The notes beneath the pieces are model-generated. The model was not told the origin of the DNA, did no database searches, and saw only the letters and a list, made by a program, of their open reading frames with translations. From Bacteroidales bacterium (GTDB lineage Bacteria > Bacteroidota > Bacteroidia > Bacteroidales > UBA932): 51,183 nucleotides of DNA. The translations under genes and the position numbers were made by a program. Within the stretch, counting starts at the first letter, position 1, and each line of letters begins with the position of its first letter. The stretch is taken from NCBI GenBank assembly GCA_017443845.1, contig JAFSXX010000053.1, positions 1-51,183 on the forward strand. The letters are read 5' to 3'. This document shows positions 33,666 through 43,132 of this stretch, piece by piece.

Positions 33666-36600
33666 ATGAACTGTGGAAAAGATATACGACAGGAGATTAA
33701 GAGGCGCATCCTAATTCTGGACGGTGCTATGGGCACTATGCTCCAGAGGGCGGGGAAGCGTTCGTCGAGCGGTGTGGGGGATCTTCTGAATCTTGAGGAT
33801 CCGGAGGCCGTTTTGGCTGTCCACCGCGCGTATATCGACGCCGGGGCGGATATTATCGAGACCAACACATTCAACAACGTCTCGCGAGAGGTAAATCTCG
33901 CCGGAGCAAGGTTGGCACGCAAAGCCGCGGACGAGGCCGGGCGCAAAGCCGCAGCAGCCAACGCGGACGGTGCCGGACAAAGAGCCGCGGACGCCGACAC
34001 GGCCGCATCTGAGACCAGGCGCAGAGTCTGGGTTGCCGGATCTGTAGGCCCCACCTCCAGGATGCTTTCGCTTTCGGCCGATGCGGCGCATCCCGAAGCC
34101 AGGCCGGCTACGTTCTGGGAGCTGGAGGCTGAATACGAGAGCCAGGTCGAAGCCCTGACCGAAGGCGGCGTGGACCTGCTGCTTATCGAAACCGTCTTCG
34201 ACCCGCTCAATGCGAAGGCCGCGCTCTACGCTGCTTCAAAAGCCGCCGAAAAGACCGGCAGCAGGCTGCCCATTATGTTTTCGGCCACCATCAATGACCG
34301 CAGCGGACGGCTGCTCACCGGGCAGGGCGTCGAGGCGTTATATCATACTGTCGAGAGCTACGGGCTCCTGAGTTTCGGTCTCAACTGCTCGTTCGGGGCC
34401 GAGGGGTTGGCGGCAACCGCCGCAAGCGTGAGCCAGTTCGCCGCCTGCGCCACCAGCATCCATCCCAACGCCGGACTGCCTAACGAGAACGGCGAGTATG
34501 ACGAGTCGCCCGAGTCGATGGCGAAGGCCGTCTCGAAGATGGCGGAGGAAGGTCTCCTGAATATCGCAGGCGGCTGCTGCGGCACGACCCCGGAGCATAT
34601 CCGCGCCATCCGCGAAGCCCTGGAGGGCATAAAGCCCAGGCAGATTCCGGCCCGCAAGGAGGGAATCCTCACGGTCACCGGCCTGGACTGCATCAATATC
34701 GATCTCAGGCAGAGCAATTTCGTCAATGTCGGCGAGCGCACAAACGTGGCCGGCTCCCGCAAATTCGCCAAGCTGATCGCGGCCGGAGATTATGAAAGCG
34801 CGGCGGCTGTGGCCCGAAAGCAGATAGAGGAAGGCGCATCGGTCATAGATATCAATATGGACGATGCTATGCTCGACTCCCGCGCCGAGATGGAGCGCTT
34901 CGTGCGTTACATAGCCAACGACCCGGACATCGCCAAGGCCGCATTCATGATTGATTCTTCCGACTGGGAGACCCTCCTGGCCGGCATCACCAATACCCCC
35001 GGACGCTGCATAGTGAATTCCATCTCCCTCAAGGAGGGCGAGGAGGAGTTCCTGCGCAAGGCGGCCGAAATCAAGCGCCTGGGCGCCGCGGTGATAGTGA
35101 TGGCCTTCGACGAAGAGGGCCAGGCTGTCACCCTCGACCGCAAGACCGCCATCTGCGGGCGTTCCTATCGGCTCCTCACGGAGAAGGCCGGCTTCCGCCC
35201 CGAAGATATAATATTCGACGTAAACATCCTTACCATAGCGACCGGTTTCCCGGAACATTCCCGTTACGCCATCGATTTCATCGAGGCCGTGCGCTGGATC
35301 AAAGCTAATCTCCCCGGTTGCCACACCTCCGGAGGAGTCTCGAATCTCTCTTTCGCCTTCCGCGGCAACAATACGGTGCGCGAGGCGATGCATTCGGTTT
35401 TCCTCTACCACGCCATCAATGCCGGGCTCGATATGGCGATAGTCAACGCCGGAGCCCTGCAGCCCTACGACAGCATCCCGCAGGATCTGCGCAAGGCTGT
35501 GGAGGATGTCATCCTCGACAGCGATCCCGAGGCCACGGAGCGCCTCTCCGCCCTTGCCACCAGGATCAAGGAGAGCGAGGAGAACGCCCCCCAGGCAACC
35601 GCGGCAAGAACCGGGGAATGGCGTGAGGGCACGCTTGAGGAGCGTCTCTCCCACGCCCTGGTGCGCGGCATATCGGATTATCTCGAAGAGGATCTGACGG
35701 AGGCACGGGCCTCCCTCTCCCCCGTGACCATTATCGAGGGCCCGCTCCTGAAAGGAATGGAGCAGGTCGGTGAGATGTTCGGCCAGGGAAAGATGTTCCT
35801 CCCGCAGGTCATAAAGTCGGCCAAGGTGATGCGCGACGCCGTCACCCTCCTCGAGCCCTATATGGAGAAAGGCACTTCCGACGGCCGCAGGAAGCGCCGT
35901 ATGATTCTCGCGACAGCCAGCGGCGACGTACACGACATCGGCAAGAATATCCTGAGCGTGGTGCTCTCCTGCAACGGTATTGATGTCACAGACCTCGGAG
36001 TGATGGTGGAGAATTCAGCCATCATCGAAGCGATAAAGGGTCTCAAACCCGACTTCGTGGGCATCAGCGGCCTCATCACCCCTTCCCTCGCCCACATGGA
36101 GGAGCTCTGCCGGATGATGGAGACCGAAGGTTTCACGATTCCGCTCTTCGTGGGCGGCGCCACCACCTCGGCCCTCCACACCGCGGTCAAGCTCGCGCCC
36201 CTCTACAGCCACGGTGTCATTTACACCTCCGGCGCCTCTGACTGCGCGGCGATGGTCAACAGGTTCATCATAGACCCTAAGGGATGCCTCGCGGCGGTCC
36301 GCGAATCGCAGGAGAAGATCAGGCAACTGCACGCCTCGCGCAACGAGAGTTTCGTAACGCCCGAAGAGGCCCTTGTCAAGGCTCCCCGCTATCCCCTCAG
36401 GAGTTTCATCCAGCCCGAAGGGTTCGGCGAGAAGGAGATCTTCGAGCAGTTCCTGCCGCTGGAGCGCATCTCGCGCCGCATCAACTGGCAGATGTTCCTC
36501 GCATTCTGGGGGTTCAAGGGGGATTTCAGGAAACTCATCGGGGAGAATCCCGAAGCGGAAAGGAGTTACGAAGACGGTATGCAGGAGCTGGCCAAGATGA

Positions 36601-37139
36601 TTATCAACCGCAGCGTGGAGGTCACCGTCAGGGCCCGTTTCTTCGATGCTTTTTCGGAAGGCGACGCGATTGTCCTGCCGGAGACCGGCTCCCGGTTCGA
36701 AGTGGGCCGCTCCACCTCCACCCTGACAGGATTCGTTTCGCTGGCCGATTTCTTCCCTCCGGCCGATAGCGGCGCGACTTCGAAGGCAGGGCTTTTCGTG
36801 GTCAAGGTCCGCGACCTCTCGCCCCACTGCGGCGGAGGATGCAAGGAGTACCCCCATCTGCTCAGGGAGGCCCTTTGCGCGCGCCTTGCCGAGGCTGCCG
36901 CAGAATGGCTCTCGGAGGAGGCTGCCTGCGGGGCCAATCTCATCCGTCCCGCATTCGGATACCCCTCCTGCCCCGACCACAGTCTCAAGGCGGAGGCATT
37001 CCGCCTGCTGGATGCGTCCAAACTCGGAATGGCGCTCACCAGCACCTACGCTATGATACCATCCACCTCCATCTGCGGAATGCTCATCTCGCACCCAGAG
37101 GCCAAATACATTACAATCCGGAATTATGAAGGTCACTGA
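33666..37139 (+). CDS. metH: Cobalamin-dependent methionine synthase
   Basis: 1157 residues from the ATG; an in-frame TTG three codons upstream lies inside the promoter box. Domain order: homocysteine-binding barrel with zinc ligands Cys241 (LNCSFG), Cys304 and Cys305 (GGCCGT); pterin-binding barrel (NVGERTNVAGSRKF); cap; B12 domain with the lower-ligand His756 in DVHDIGKN; AdoMet reactivation domain (YPSCPDHSLKAEAF, STSICGMLISHPEAKY). It moves a methyl group from methyl-tetrahydrofolate to homocysteine. It is ~70 residues shorter than E. coli MetH and has an Ala/Asp-rich insert near residues 85-120. It overlaps metF by 14 bases. Confidence 0.97.
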   Translation: MNCGKDIRQEIKRRILILDGAMGTMLQRAGKRSSSGVGDLLNLEDPEAVLAVHRAYIDAGADIIETNTFNNVSREVNLAGARLARKAADEAGRKAAAANADGAGQRAADADTAASETRRRVWVAGSVGPTSRMLSLSADAAHPEARPATFWELEAEYESQVEALTEGGVDLLLIETVFDPLNAKAALYAASKAAEKTGSRLPIMFSATINDRSGRLLTGQGVEALYHTVESYGLLSFGLNCSFGAEGLAATAASVSQFAACATSIHPNAGLPNENGEYDESPESMAKAVSKMAEEGLLNIAGGCCGTTPEHIRAIREALEGIKPRQIPARKEGILTVTGLDCINIDLRQSNFVNVGERTNVAGSRKFAKLIAAGDYESAAAVARKQIEEGASVIDINMDDAMLDSRAEMERFVRYIANDPDIAKAAFMIDSSDWETLLAGITNTPGRCIVNSISLKEGEEEFLRKAAEIKRLGAAVIVMAFDEEGQAVTLDRKTAICGRSYRLLTEKAGFRPEDIIFDVNILTIATGFPEHSRYAIDFIEAVRWIKANLPGCHTSGGVSNLSFAFRGNNTVREAMHSVFLYHAINAGLDMAIVNAGALQPYDSIPQDLRKAVEDVILDSDPEATERLSALATRIKESEENAPQATAARTGEWREGTLEERLSHALVRGISDYLEEDLTEARASLSPVTIIEGPLLKGMEQVGEMFGQGKMFLPQVIKSAKVMRDAVTLLEPYMEKGTSDGRRKRRMILATASGDVHDIGKNILSVVLSCNGIDVTDLGVMVENSAIIEAIKGLKPDFVGISGLITPSLAHMEELCRMMETEGFTIPLFVGGATTSALHTAVKLAPLYSHGVIYTSGASDCAAMVNRFIIDPKGCLAAVRESQEKIRQLHASRNESFVTPEEALVKAPRYPLRSFIQPEGFGEKEIFEQFLPLERISRRINWQMFLAFWGFKGDFRKLIGENPEAERSYEDGMQELAKMIINRSVEVTVRARFFDAFSEGDAIVLPETGSRFEVGRSTSTLTGFVSLADFFPPADSGATSKAGLFVVKVRDLSPHCGGGCKEYPHLLREALCARLAEAAAEWLSEEAACGANLIRPAFGYPSCPDHSLKAEAFRLLDASKLGMALTSTYAMIPSTSICGMLISHPEAKYITIRNYEGH

Positions 37140-38049
37140 GATCATCGAGCAGCGCAAAGGCAGACCATTTCCCTCGCTTGAGTTCGTTCCTCCCCTCAAG
37201 GGCCGGGACCTGAATCAACTCTACAATGCCCTGGAGCCGCTGATGGAATTCCGCCCTCCGTTCATGAACCTCACCTGCCACCGCGACGAGCGCGCCGACG
37301 GAAAGGTGGTAAGCAAGCGCCCGGGGACGGTAGCGATCGCGGCTGCGGTGATGAAGCGTTTTCCCGTGGAGGTCATCCCCCACCTGCTCTGCGCCTACGC
37401 CACGGCCGAGGAACTCGAGAACGAGCTCATCGACCTCAGTTTCCTCGATATCGAGAATGTCATGGCCCTGCGCGGAGAGACTTCGGCACCGGGAGCCTTC
37501 CGGGCCGAGCCCGGGGGCCACTCCCACTGCAGCGAACTCGTCTCGCAGATCAAGGCGATGAACCGCGGCGCCTATCTTGAGAATATCAAGGACGCGGTCC
37601 CTACCGATTTCTGCATCGGAGTGGCCGGATACCCTGAGAAGCATTACGAGGCTCCCGATATCGATACCGATATAATGCATCTCAAGGAGAAGGTGGACGC
37701 AGGAGCCGACTATATCATAACGCAGATGTTCTACGACAACTCCAAGTTCTATGAGTTCGTCGACAAATGCCGCGTTGCCGGAATCACCGTGCCCATCATC
37801 CCCGGACTCAAGCCACTGTCAATGAGCAAGCATCTGCATACTCTTCCGGAATCTTTCGCCATCACCCTTCCGGACGATCTCGTGCGCGAAGTGCTCGCCT
37901 GCCGCGACGAGCAGGCAGTCTATGACGCCGGTATGGAGTGGTGCATAGCCCAGAGCCGCGACCTTCTCGCCCACGGCGTTCCCGCCATCCACTACTACAC
38001 GATGGGGCGCACCGTCAACATCCGGCAGATTCTCGCCCGGGTCTTCTGA
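37126..38049 (+). CDS. metF: 5,10-methylenetetrahydrofolate reductase
   Basis: 307 residues, FAD-dependent TIM barrel. The motifs SLEFVPP, NLTCHRD, ENVMALRGE, GVAGYPEKH and ADYIITQMFYD match the MetF family. It makes the methyl-tetrahydrofolate used by MetH. The ATG lies inside the end of metH, so translation of the two is coupled. Confidence 0.96.
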   Translation: MKVTEIIEQRKGRPFPSLEFVPPLKGRDLNQLYNALEPLMEFRPPFMNLTCHRDERADGKVVSKRPGTVAIAAAVMKRFPVEVIPHLLCAYATAEELENELIDLSFLDIENVMALRGETSAPGAFRAEPGGHSHCSELVSQIKAMNRGAYLENIKDAVPTDFCIGVAGYPEKHYEAPDIDTDIMHLKEKVDAGADYIITQMFYDNSKFYEFVDKCRVAGITVPIIPGLKPLSMSKHLHTLPESFAITLPDDLVREVLACRDEQAVYDAGMEWCIAQSRDLLAHGVPAIHYYTMGRTVNIRQILARVF

Positions 38050-38194
38050 TCCAACAATTCTGTTTCAATGGCCAACAGCCACCGCTGAGGCGACAGGCAG
38101 GCCTCAATTGTTCTTGAGCCAATTATTGTTAATAAAAAGTTTCTAACATTTTCGCGGATTGATTTTTGCAGTAGCAAGTCTCGTTTTTTTTCGA

Positions 38195-38202
38195 TACTTT
38201 TG
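38195..38202 (+). promoter_or_regulatory. -7 box of the V-ATPase operon
   Basis: TACTTTTG lies 29 bases before the subunit E start. The nearest upstream TTTG is 26 bases away, longer than usual. Confidence 0.55.
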
Positions 38203-38231
38203 TATGATTGGAAAAATAATCTTTACAAGAT

Positions 38232-38846
38232 ATGCAAGACAAACTTCAAGAATTGATGGACAAGCTCTACAATGAGGGGCTTTCCAAGGGAAGAAAAGAT
38301 GCTGACGAGCTCGTAGCAAAGGCTGCCCGCGAGGCTGAGGAGATTATCTCCGACGCCAAGGCGAAGGCCGCCAAGATAGTTTCCAAGGCCGAGCAGGAGG
38401 CAGACGACATCAAGTCGCGCATAGCAAACGACATAAAGATGGCTTCAGCCCAGAGCATAACAGCTACCAAGCAGAGCATCGAAAATCTGGTCGTTGCAAA
38501 CGCCCTCAACGCAAATGTCGGCAAGGCGATGTCGGATACCGAATTCGTCAAGTCGCTGCTTACAACGGTGGTGAAGGCATTCAATGCCGCCAACCCCGAA
38601 TCCGTTCCTCTGGAGGTAATACTTCCCTCCGCTATGCAGAAGGAGCTTCAGAGCGCCTTCGCCACTGAGATTTACGACAACCTGGCCAAGGGCTCGGAAG
38701 TGAAGTTCGCAAAGGGAATGTCCGACGGCTTCAAGATCGGCCCCAAGGACGGCGGATATGTCATCGGCTTCACCGCTGACGACTTCAACGCCCTCCTGGG
38801 CAGCTATCTCCGTCCCTCCACGCGCAAACTCCTCTTCGGCGAATAA
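38232..38846 (+). CDS. ntpE: V-type ATPase subunit E
   Basis: 204 residues. A long Ala/Glu/Lys-rich coiled coil (about residues 5-85) is followed by an alpha/beta C-terminal domain, the layout of the peripheral stalk subunit E. First gene of the operon; the stop overlaps the next start (TAATG). Confidence 0.88.
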   Translation: MQDKLQELMDKLYNEGLSKGRKDADELVAKAAREAEEIISDAKAKAAKIVSKAEQEADDIKSRIANDIKMASAQSITATKQSIENLVVANALNANVGKAMSDTEFVKSLLTTVVKAFNAANPESVPLEVILPSAMQKELQSAFATEIYDNLAKGSEVKFAKGMSDGFKIGPKDGGYVIGFTADDFNALLGSYLRPSTRKLLFGE

Positions 38847-39415
38847 TGGCCAACTACCAATATATTATAGCGAGCCTTCCCGATTTCCAGCCCGACTTCG
38901 CGGCCGGCGGCTTCGATTATGACGAGACCGTAGGCTTCATCCGCAGCCAGTGTTCCGACAGGGACTGCGGCTACATCGACTGGCTGGAGGCGGGATTCGA
39001 CGAGAAGAACATCAGCCATCTCTTCTACTCCGCTGTCGAAGGGAGCCCCTGCAAATTCCTGCGCAACTGGTTTGCCTTCGACAGGCAGGTGCGCGAGGCC
39101 AAGGTAGCCTTCCTCGACGGGGCAAAGCCCGCCGAGGGCAACACCGAAGCCGAAGAGCTGCAGGGCATCTTCAACACGAAGAACCTCCTCGAAAGAGAGC
39201 GCAAGCTCGACAGCTACTACTGGAAGAAGGCCGACGAAATGGTCCTCTACGACCTCTTCGGCATCGACGTGATACTCGCATTCATCGCCAAGGCGCATAT
39301 AGTGCGCCGCTGGAACAGGCTCGACCCCGTGGTGGGAGCCGAATTCTTCAAGCAGCTCGTACAGGATGTACGGGGCACATTCAAGGGAGTCGAATACGAC
39401 CCCGACAAACAATAA
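38846..39415 (+). CDS. DUF2764 V-ATPase-associated protein
   Basis: 189 residues. MANYQYIIASLPDF and the LERERKLDSYYWKKADEM segment match DUF2764, a family found between subunits E and A in V-ATPase operons of Bacteroidetes, Chlamydiae and spirochaetes. It sits where the C subunit gene is found in other operons, so it probably replaces it as the link between the membrane rotor and the head. That role is inferred. Confidence 0.85.
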   Translation: MANYQYIIASLPDFQPDFAAGGFDYDETVGFIRSQCSDRDCGYIDWLEAGFDEKNISHLFYSAVEGSPCKFLRNWFAFDRQVREAKVAFLDGAKPAEGNTEAEELQGIFNTKNLLERERKLDSYYWKKADEMVLYDLFGIDVILAFIAKAHIVRRWNRLDPVVGAEFFKQLVQDVRGTFKGVEYDPDKQ

Positions 39416-39435
39416 TTCAGAGAAAATCCCAGACA

Positions 39436-41187
39436 ATGAAAAGTACAGGTATTGTAACGGGCATCATCTCCAACCTTGTAACGGTGCGCATATCGGGGCA
39501 CGTGGCCCAGAACGAGATATGCTACATCAACCTCGGCGGCACCAAACTGATGGCCGAGGTCATCAAGGTCAACGGTCAGGATGCGTCCGTCCAGGTATAT
39601 GAAAGCACCCGAGGCCTCAAGCAGGGCGATACCGTTGAATTCGAAGGGCACATGCTCGAGGTCGAACTCGGCCCCGGTCTGCTTTCGAGCAGCTACGACG
39701 GACTGCAGAACAACCTCGAGACGATGTCCGACGTATTCCTCAAGAGAGGAGAATACACCTCCCCCCTCGACCACGAGAAGCTCTGGCATTTCGTCCCCAT
39801 CGCAAAGAAGGGCGAAACCGTCATCGCAGCCGACTGGCTCGGCGAGGTCAAGGAGGGCTGGCTGCCTCACAAGATAATGGTCCCCTTCTCCTTCAAGGGC
39901 GAGTACAAGATCAAGAGCCTCGCTCCCGAAGGCGACTATACAATAGATGAAACCATCGCCGTCCTGACCAACGCGGAAGGCGATGACGTCAACGTGACCA
40001 TGACCCAGAAGTGGCCTGTCAAGGTCGCTGTGGGCGGTTATGTCGAAAAGCCCCGTCCCTACAGGATAATGGAGACGGGCGTCCGCTGCATCGACACGAT
40101 GAACCCCATCGCCGAAGGCGGAACCGGATTCATCCCCGGACCTTTCGGATGCGGCAAGACAGTCCTCCAGCACGCTATCGCACAGCAGGGCGACGCCGAA
40201 GTCATCGTGATGGCGGCCTGCGGTGAGCGTGCCAACGAGGTGGTGGAGATCTTCACCGAGTTCCCCGAACTCGTCGATCCACACACCGGCCGCAAGCTGA
40301 TGGAGCGTACCACCATCATCTGCAACACCTCCAACATGCCTGTGGCAGCCCGCGAGGCTTCCGTCTATACGGCGATGACCATCTGCGAGTACTACCGCGC
40401 GATGGGAATGAAGGTGCTGCTGCTGGCTGACTCGACATCCCGCTGGGCACAGGCGCTGCGAGAGATGTCCAACCGAATGGAGGAGCTTCCGGGCGCCGAT
40501 GCGTTCCCGGTGGACCTCTCGGCCATCATCTCCAACTTCTACTCCCGTGCGGGAATCGTCACCCTCAACAACGGGCAGACCGGATCGGTTACCTTCATAG
40601 GTACCGTCTCCCCTGCCGGCGGTCCCCTCAAGGAGCCTGTCACCGAATCGACCAAGAAGGCCGCAAGGTGCTTCTACGGCCTCGAGCAGGCGCGCGCCGA
40701 CAAGAAGCGCTACCCCGCCATCAACCCTCTCGACTCCTATTCCAAGTACCTCGAGTATCCCGAGATCATCGACTACCTCAACTCCAAGATCGCACCCGAC
40801 TGGGTGGAGAAGGTCAACCGCGCCAAGAACATCGTCCGCCGCGGTAAGGAGGTCGCCGAGCAGATCAACATCCTCGGTGACGACGGTGTGCCTATCAGCT
40901 ACCACGAGCAGTACTGGAAGAGCGAGCTCATCGACTTCGTCATCCTGCAGCAGGACGCCTTCGACAAGATCGACGCCCTCACCCCTATGGACCGTCAGGA
41001 ATATATGCTGACCCTCGTGCTCGATGTCTGCGACCACCAGTTCTCATTCGGCACTTTCGAGGACTGCAGCCGCAAGTTCAAGGAGATCATCAACATAATG
41101 AGGCAGATGAACTACTCGGAGTTCCAAAGCGAACAGTTCAAGAATTACTTAGACCAACTCCATAAAGCATTGAGCAATGAGCAGTAG
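39436..41187 (+). CDS. ntpA: V-type ATPase catalytic subunit A
   Basis: 583 residues from the ATG (MKSTGIVTGIISN); a longer open frame upstream overlaps the DUF2764 gene and is rejected. Walker A is GPFGCGKT, and the A-type non-homologous insert and the ADSTSRWAQALREMS motif are present. It binds and turns over ATP in the cytoplasmic head. The start of subunit B overlaps its end by 11 bases. Confidence 0.96.
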   Translation: MKSTGIVTGIISNLVTVRISGHVAQNEICYINLGGTKLMAEVIKVNGQDASVQVYESTRGLKQGDTVEFEGHMLEVELGPGLLSSSYDGLQNNLETMSDVFLKRGEYTSPLDHEKLWHFVPIAKKGETVIAADWLGEVKEGWLPHKIMVPFSFKGEYKIKSLAPEGDYTIDETIAVLTNAEGDDVNVTMTQKWPVKVAVGGYVEKPRPYRIMETGVRCIDTMNPIAEGGTGFIPGPFGCGKTVLQHAIAQQGDAEVIVMAACGERANEVVEIFTEFPELVDPHTGRKLMERTTIICNTSNMPVAAREASVYTAMTICEYYRAMGMKVLLLADSTSRWAQALREMSNRMEELPGADAFPVDLSAIISNFYSRAGIVTLNNGQTGSVTFIGTVSPAGGPLKEPVTESTKKAARCFYGLEQARADKKRYPAINPLDSYSKYLEYPEIIDYLNSKIAPDWVEKVNRAKNIVRRGKEVAEQINILGDDGVPISYHEQYWKSELIDFVILQQDAFDKIDALTPMDRQEYMLTLVLDVCDHQFSFGTFEDCSRKFKEIINIMRQMNYSEFQSEQFKNYLDQLHKALSNEQ

Positions 41188-42508
41188 AGCATTCCAGAGA
41201 ATATACACCAGGCTTGAGTCCATCACCAAGGCAACCGTGACGCTCAGGGCCGAAGGTGTGAGCAACGACGAGCTGGCCACAGTGGCCGGCCGCCTCGCAC
41301 AGGTTGTGAAGATCCGCAGGGGTGCCGTCACGCTCCAGGTTTTCGCGGGAACGGAGGGAATCCCTACCGACGCCGAGGTCATCTTCTTCGGCGAACCGCC
41401 GGCACTCAATGTCAGCACCGACCTCGCCGGACGCTTCTTCAACGCATACGGCGACCCTATCGACGGAGGTCCCGCAGTGGAGGGCGAGCGCCGTTTCATC
41501 GGCGGTCCCTCGGTCAACCCTTATAAGAGAAAGATGCCTTCGGAGCTTATCCCTACGGGTATCGCCGGCATCGACCTCAACAACACCCTGGTCACGGGAC
41601 AGAAGATCCCTTTCTTCGCCGACCCTGACCAGCCCTACAACCAGGTCATGGCGCAGGTGGCCCTGCGTGCCGATGTGGACAAGATCATCCTCGGCGGTAT
41701 GGGTCTCTCGAACGACGACTACCTCTACTTCCGCCACGAATTCGAGAACGCAGGAGCGCTGCACAAGATCATCAGCTTCGTCAACACCACCGACCAGCCC
41801 CCTGTGGAGCGTCTGCTTATCCCGGACATGGCCCTGACGGCAGCCGAATACTTCGCAGTGGACCGCAACGAGAAGGTCCTCGTCCTGCTTACTGACATGA
41901 CCCTCTACGCCGACGCCCTCTCGATCGTCTCCAACCGTATGGACCAGATCCCTTCGAAGGACTCGATGCCCGGATCGCTCTATTCCGACCTGGCGAAGAT
42001 CTACGAGAAGGCCGTCCAGCTCCCTACCGGAGGTTCGATCACCATCATAGCGGTCACAACGCTCAACGACGGAGACATCACCCACGCCATCCCTGACAAC
42101 ACCGGATACATCACCGAGGGCCAGCTCTTCCTGCGTCACGACACCGATACGGGCAAGGTCATTATCGACCCGTTCCGCTCCCTCTCGCGTCTGAAACAGC
42201 ACGTGCAGGGCAAGAAGACCCGCGAGGACCACTCGCAGGTGATGAACGCCTCGGTCCGTCTCTACGCCGACGCGCAGAACGCGAAGACCAAGCTGGAGAA
42301 CGGTTTCGACCTTTCCGATTACGACCTGCGATGCCTCGACTATGCCAAGGATTACGCCGTACAGCTGCTTTCGATCGACGTCAACATCCCCATCACCGAG
42401 ATGCTCGACACCGCCTGGAAGCTCTTTGCGAAGTACTTCTCGAAAGCCGAGACAGGTATCAAACAAGCAATGATTGACAAATACTGGCCATCTGAAAGGA
42501 TGGACTAA
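41177..42508 (+). CDS. ntpB: V-type ATPase subunit B
   Basis: 443 residues. The N-terminal barrel, the position of the degenerate P-loop (non-catalytic subunit), DMTLYADALSIVSNRMDQIPSK and GSITIIAVTTLNDGDITHAIPD match the B subunit of bacterial V-ATPases. It alternates with A in the head. Confidence 0.96.
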   Translation: MSSRAFQRIYTRLESITKATVTLRAEGVSNDELATVAGRLAQVVKIRRGAVTLQVFAGTEGIPTDAEVIFFGEPPALNVSTDLAGRFFNAYGDPIDGGPAVEGERRFIGGPSVNPYKRKMPSELIPTGIAGIDLNNTLVTGQKIPFFADPDQPYNQVMAQVALRADVDKIILGGMGLSNDDYLYFRHEFENAGALHKIISFVNTTDQPPVERLLIPDMALTAAEYFAVDRNEKVLVLLTDMTLYADALSIVSNRMDQIPSKDSMPGSLYSDLAKIYEKAVQLPTGGSITIIAVTTLNDGDITHAIPDNTGYITEGQLFLRHDTDTGKVIIDPFRSLSRLKQHVQGKKTREDHSQVMNASVRLYADAQNAKTKLENGFDLSDYDLRCLDYAKDYAVQLLSIDVNIPITEMLDTAWKLFAKYFSKAETGIKQAMIDKYWPSERMD

Positions 42509-42520
42509 AAAAGTCCTGCA

Positions 42521-43132
42521 ATGGCAATAAAGTTTCAATACAACAAGACATCTCTGACCAACCTCGGCAAGCAGCTGAAGGTACGCCAGAACGCCCTCCC
42601 TACCCTCAAGAGCAAGGAGTCGGCGCTGCGCGTGGCCGTACAGAACGCCAAGGCGGAGTCTGAAGCGCTCCTCAGGCAGCTCGACAGCTCGCTCAAGGAG
42701 TACGAGTATCTTGCGGGGCTTTGGAACGAATTCACTCCGGGACTCATATCCGTCAAGGATGTGGAGCTGACCACAGTCAAGGTGGCCGGCGTCCGCACTC
42801 CGGAGCTCAAAAATGTAACATTCGAAGTGCAGCCTTTCGACAAGTTCGCCAAGCCAATGTGGTATTCCGACGGCGTGGCGATCCTGCAGAATCTCGCCAA
42901 ACTCGGCATCGAATCCGAAGTTTATCTCGAGAAGGGGCGCATCCTCGACTTCCAGCGCAAAAAGACGACGCAGAAGGTCAATCTGTACGAAAAGGTGCAG
43001 ATTCCCGGTTACCAGGAGGCCATCCGCAAGATCAAACGTTTCATGGAGGATGAGGAGAACCTCTCTAAGGCTTCACAGAAGATAGTCAAAGCCCGCCATC
43101 AGGCCGAGGAAGAGGAGGAGGAAGCGGTATGA
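42521..43132 (+). CDS. ntpD: V-type ATPase subunit D
   Basis: 203 residues. Two long helices at both ends (TSLTNLGKQLKVRQNALPTL and IRKIKRFMEDEENLSKASQK) form the rotor coiled coil of subunit D. The stop overlaps the start of subunit I by 4 bases (ATGA). Confidence 0.93.
   Translation: MAIKFQYNKTSLTNLGKQLKVRQNALPTLKSKESALRVAVQNAKAESEALLRQLDSSLKEYEYLAGLWNEFTPGLISVKDVELTTVKVAGVRTPELKNVTFEVQPFDKFAKPMWYSDGVAILQNLAKLGIESEVYLEKGRILDFQRKKTTQKVNLYEKVQIPGYQEAIRKIKRFMEDEENLSKASQKIVKARHQAEEEEEEAV

Noticed and set aside
39247-41037. 596-residue minus-strand frame opposite V-ATPase subunit A
   Set aside because: Shadow of a strongly conserved ATPase gene.
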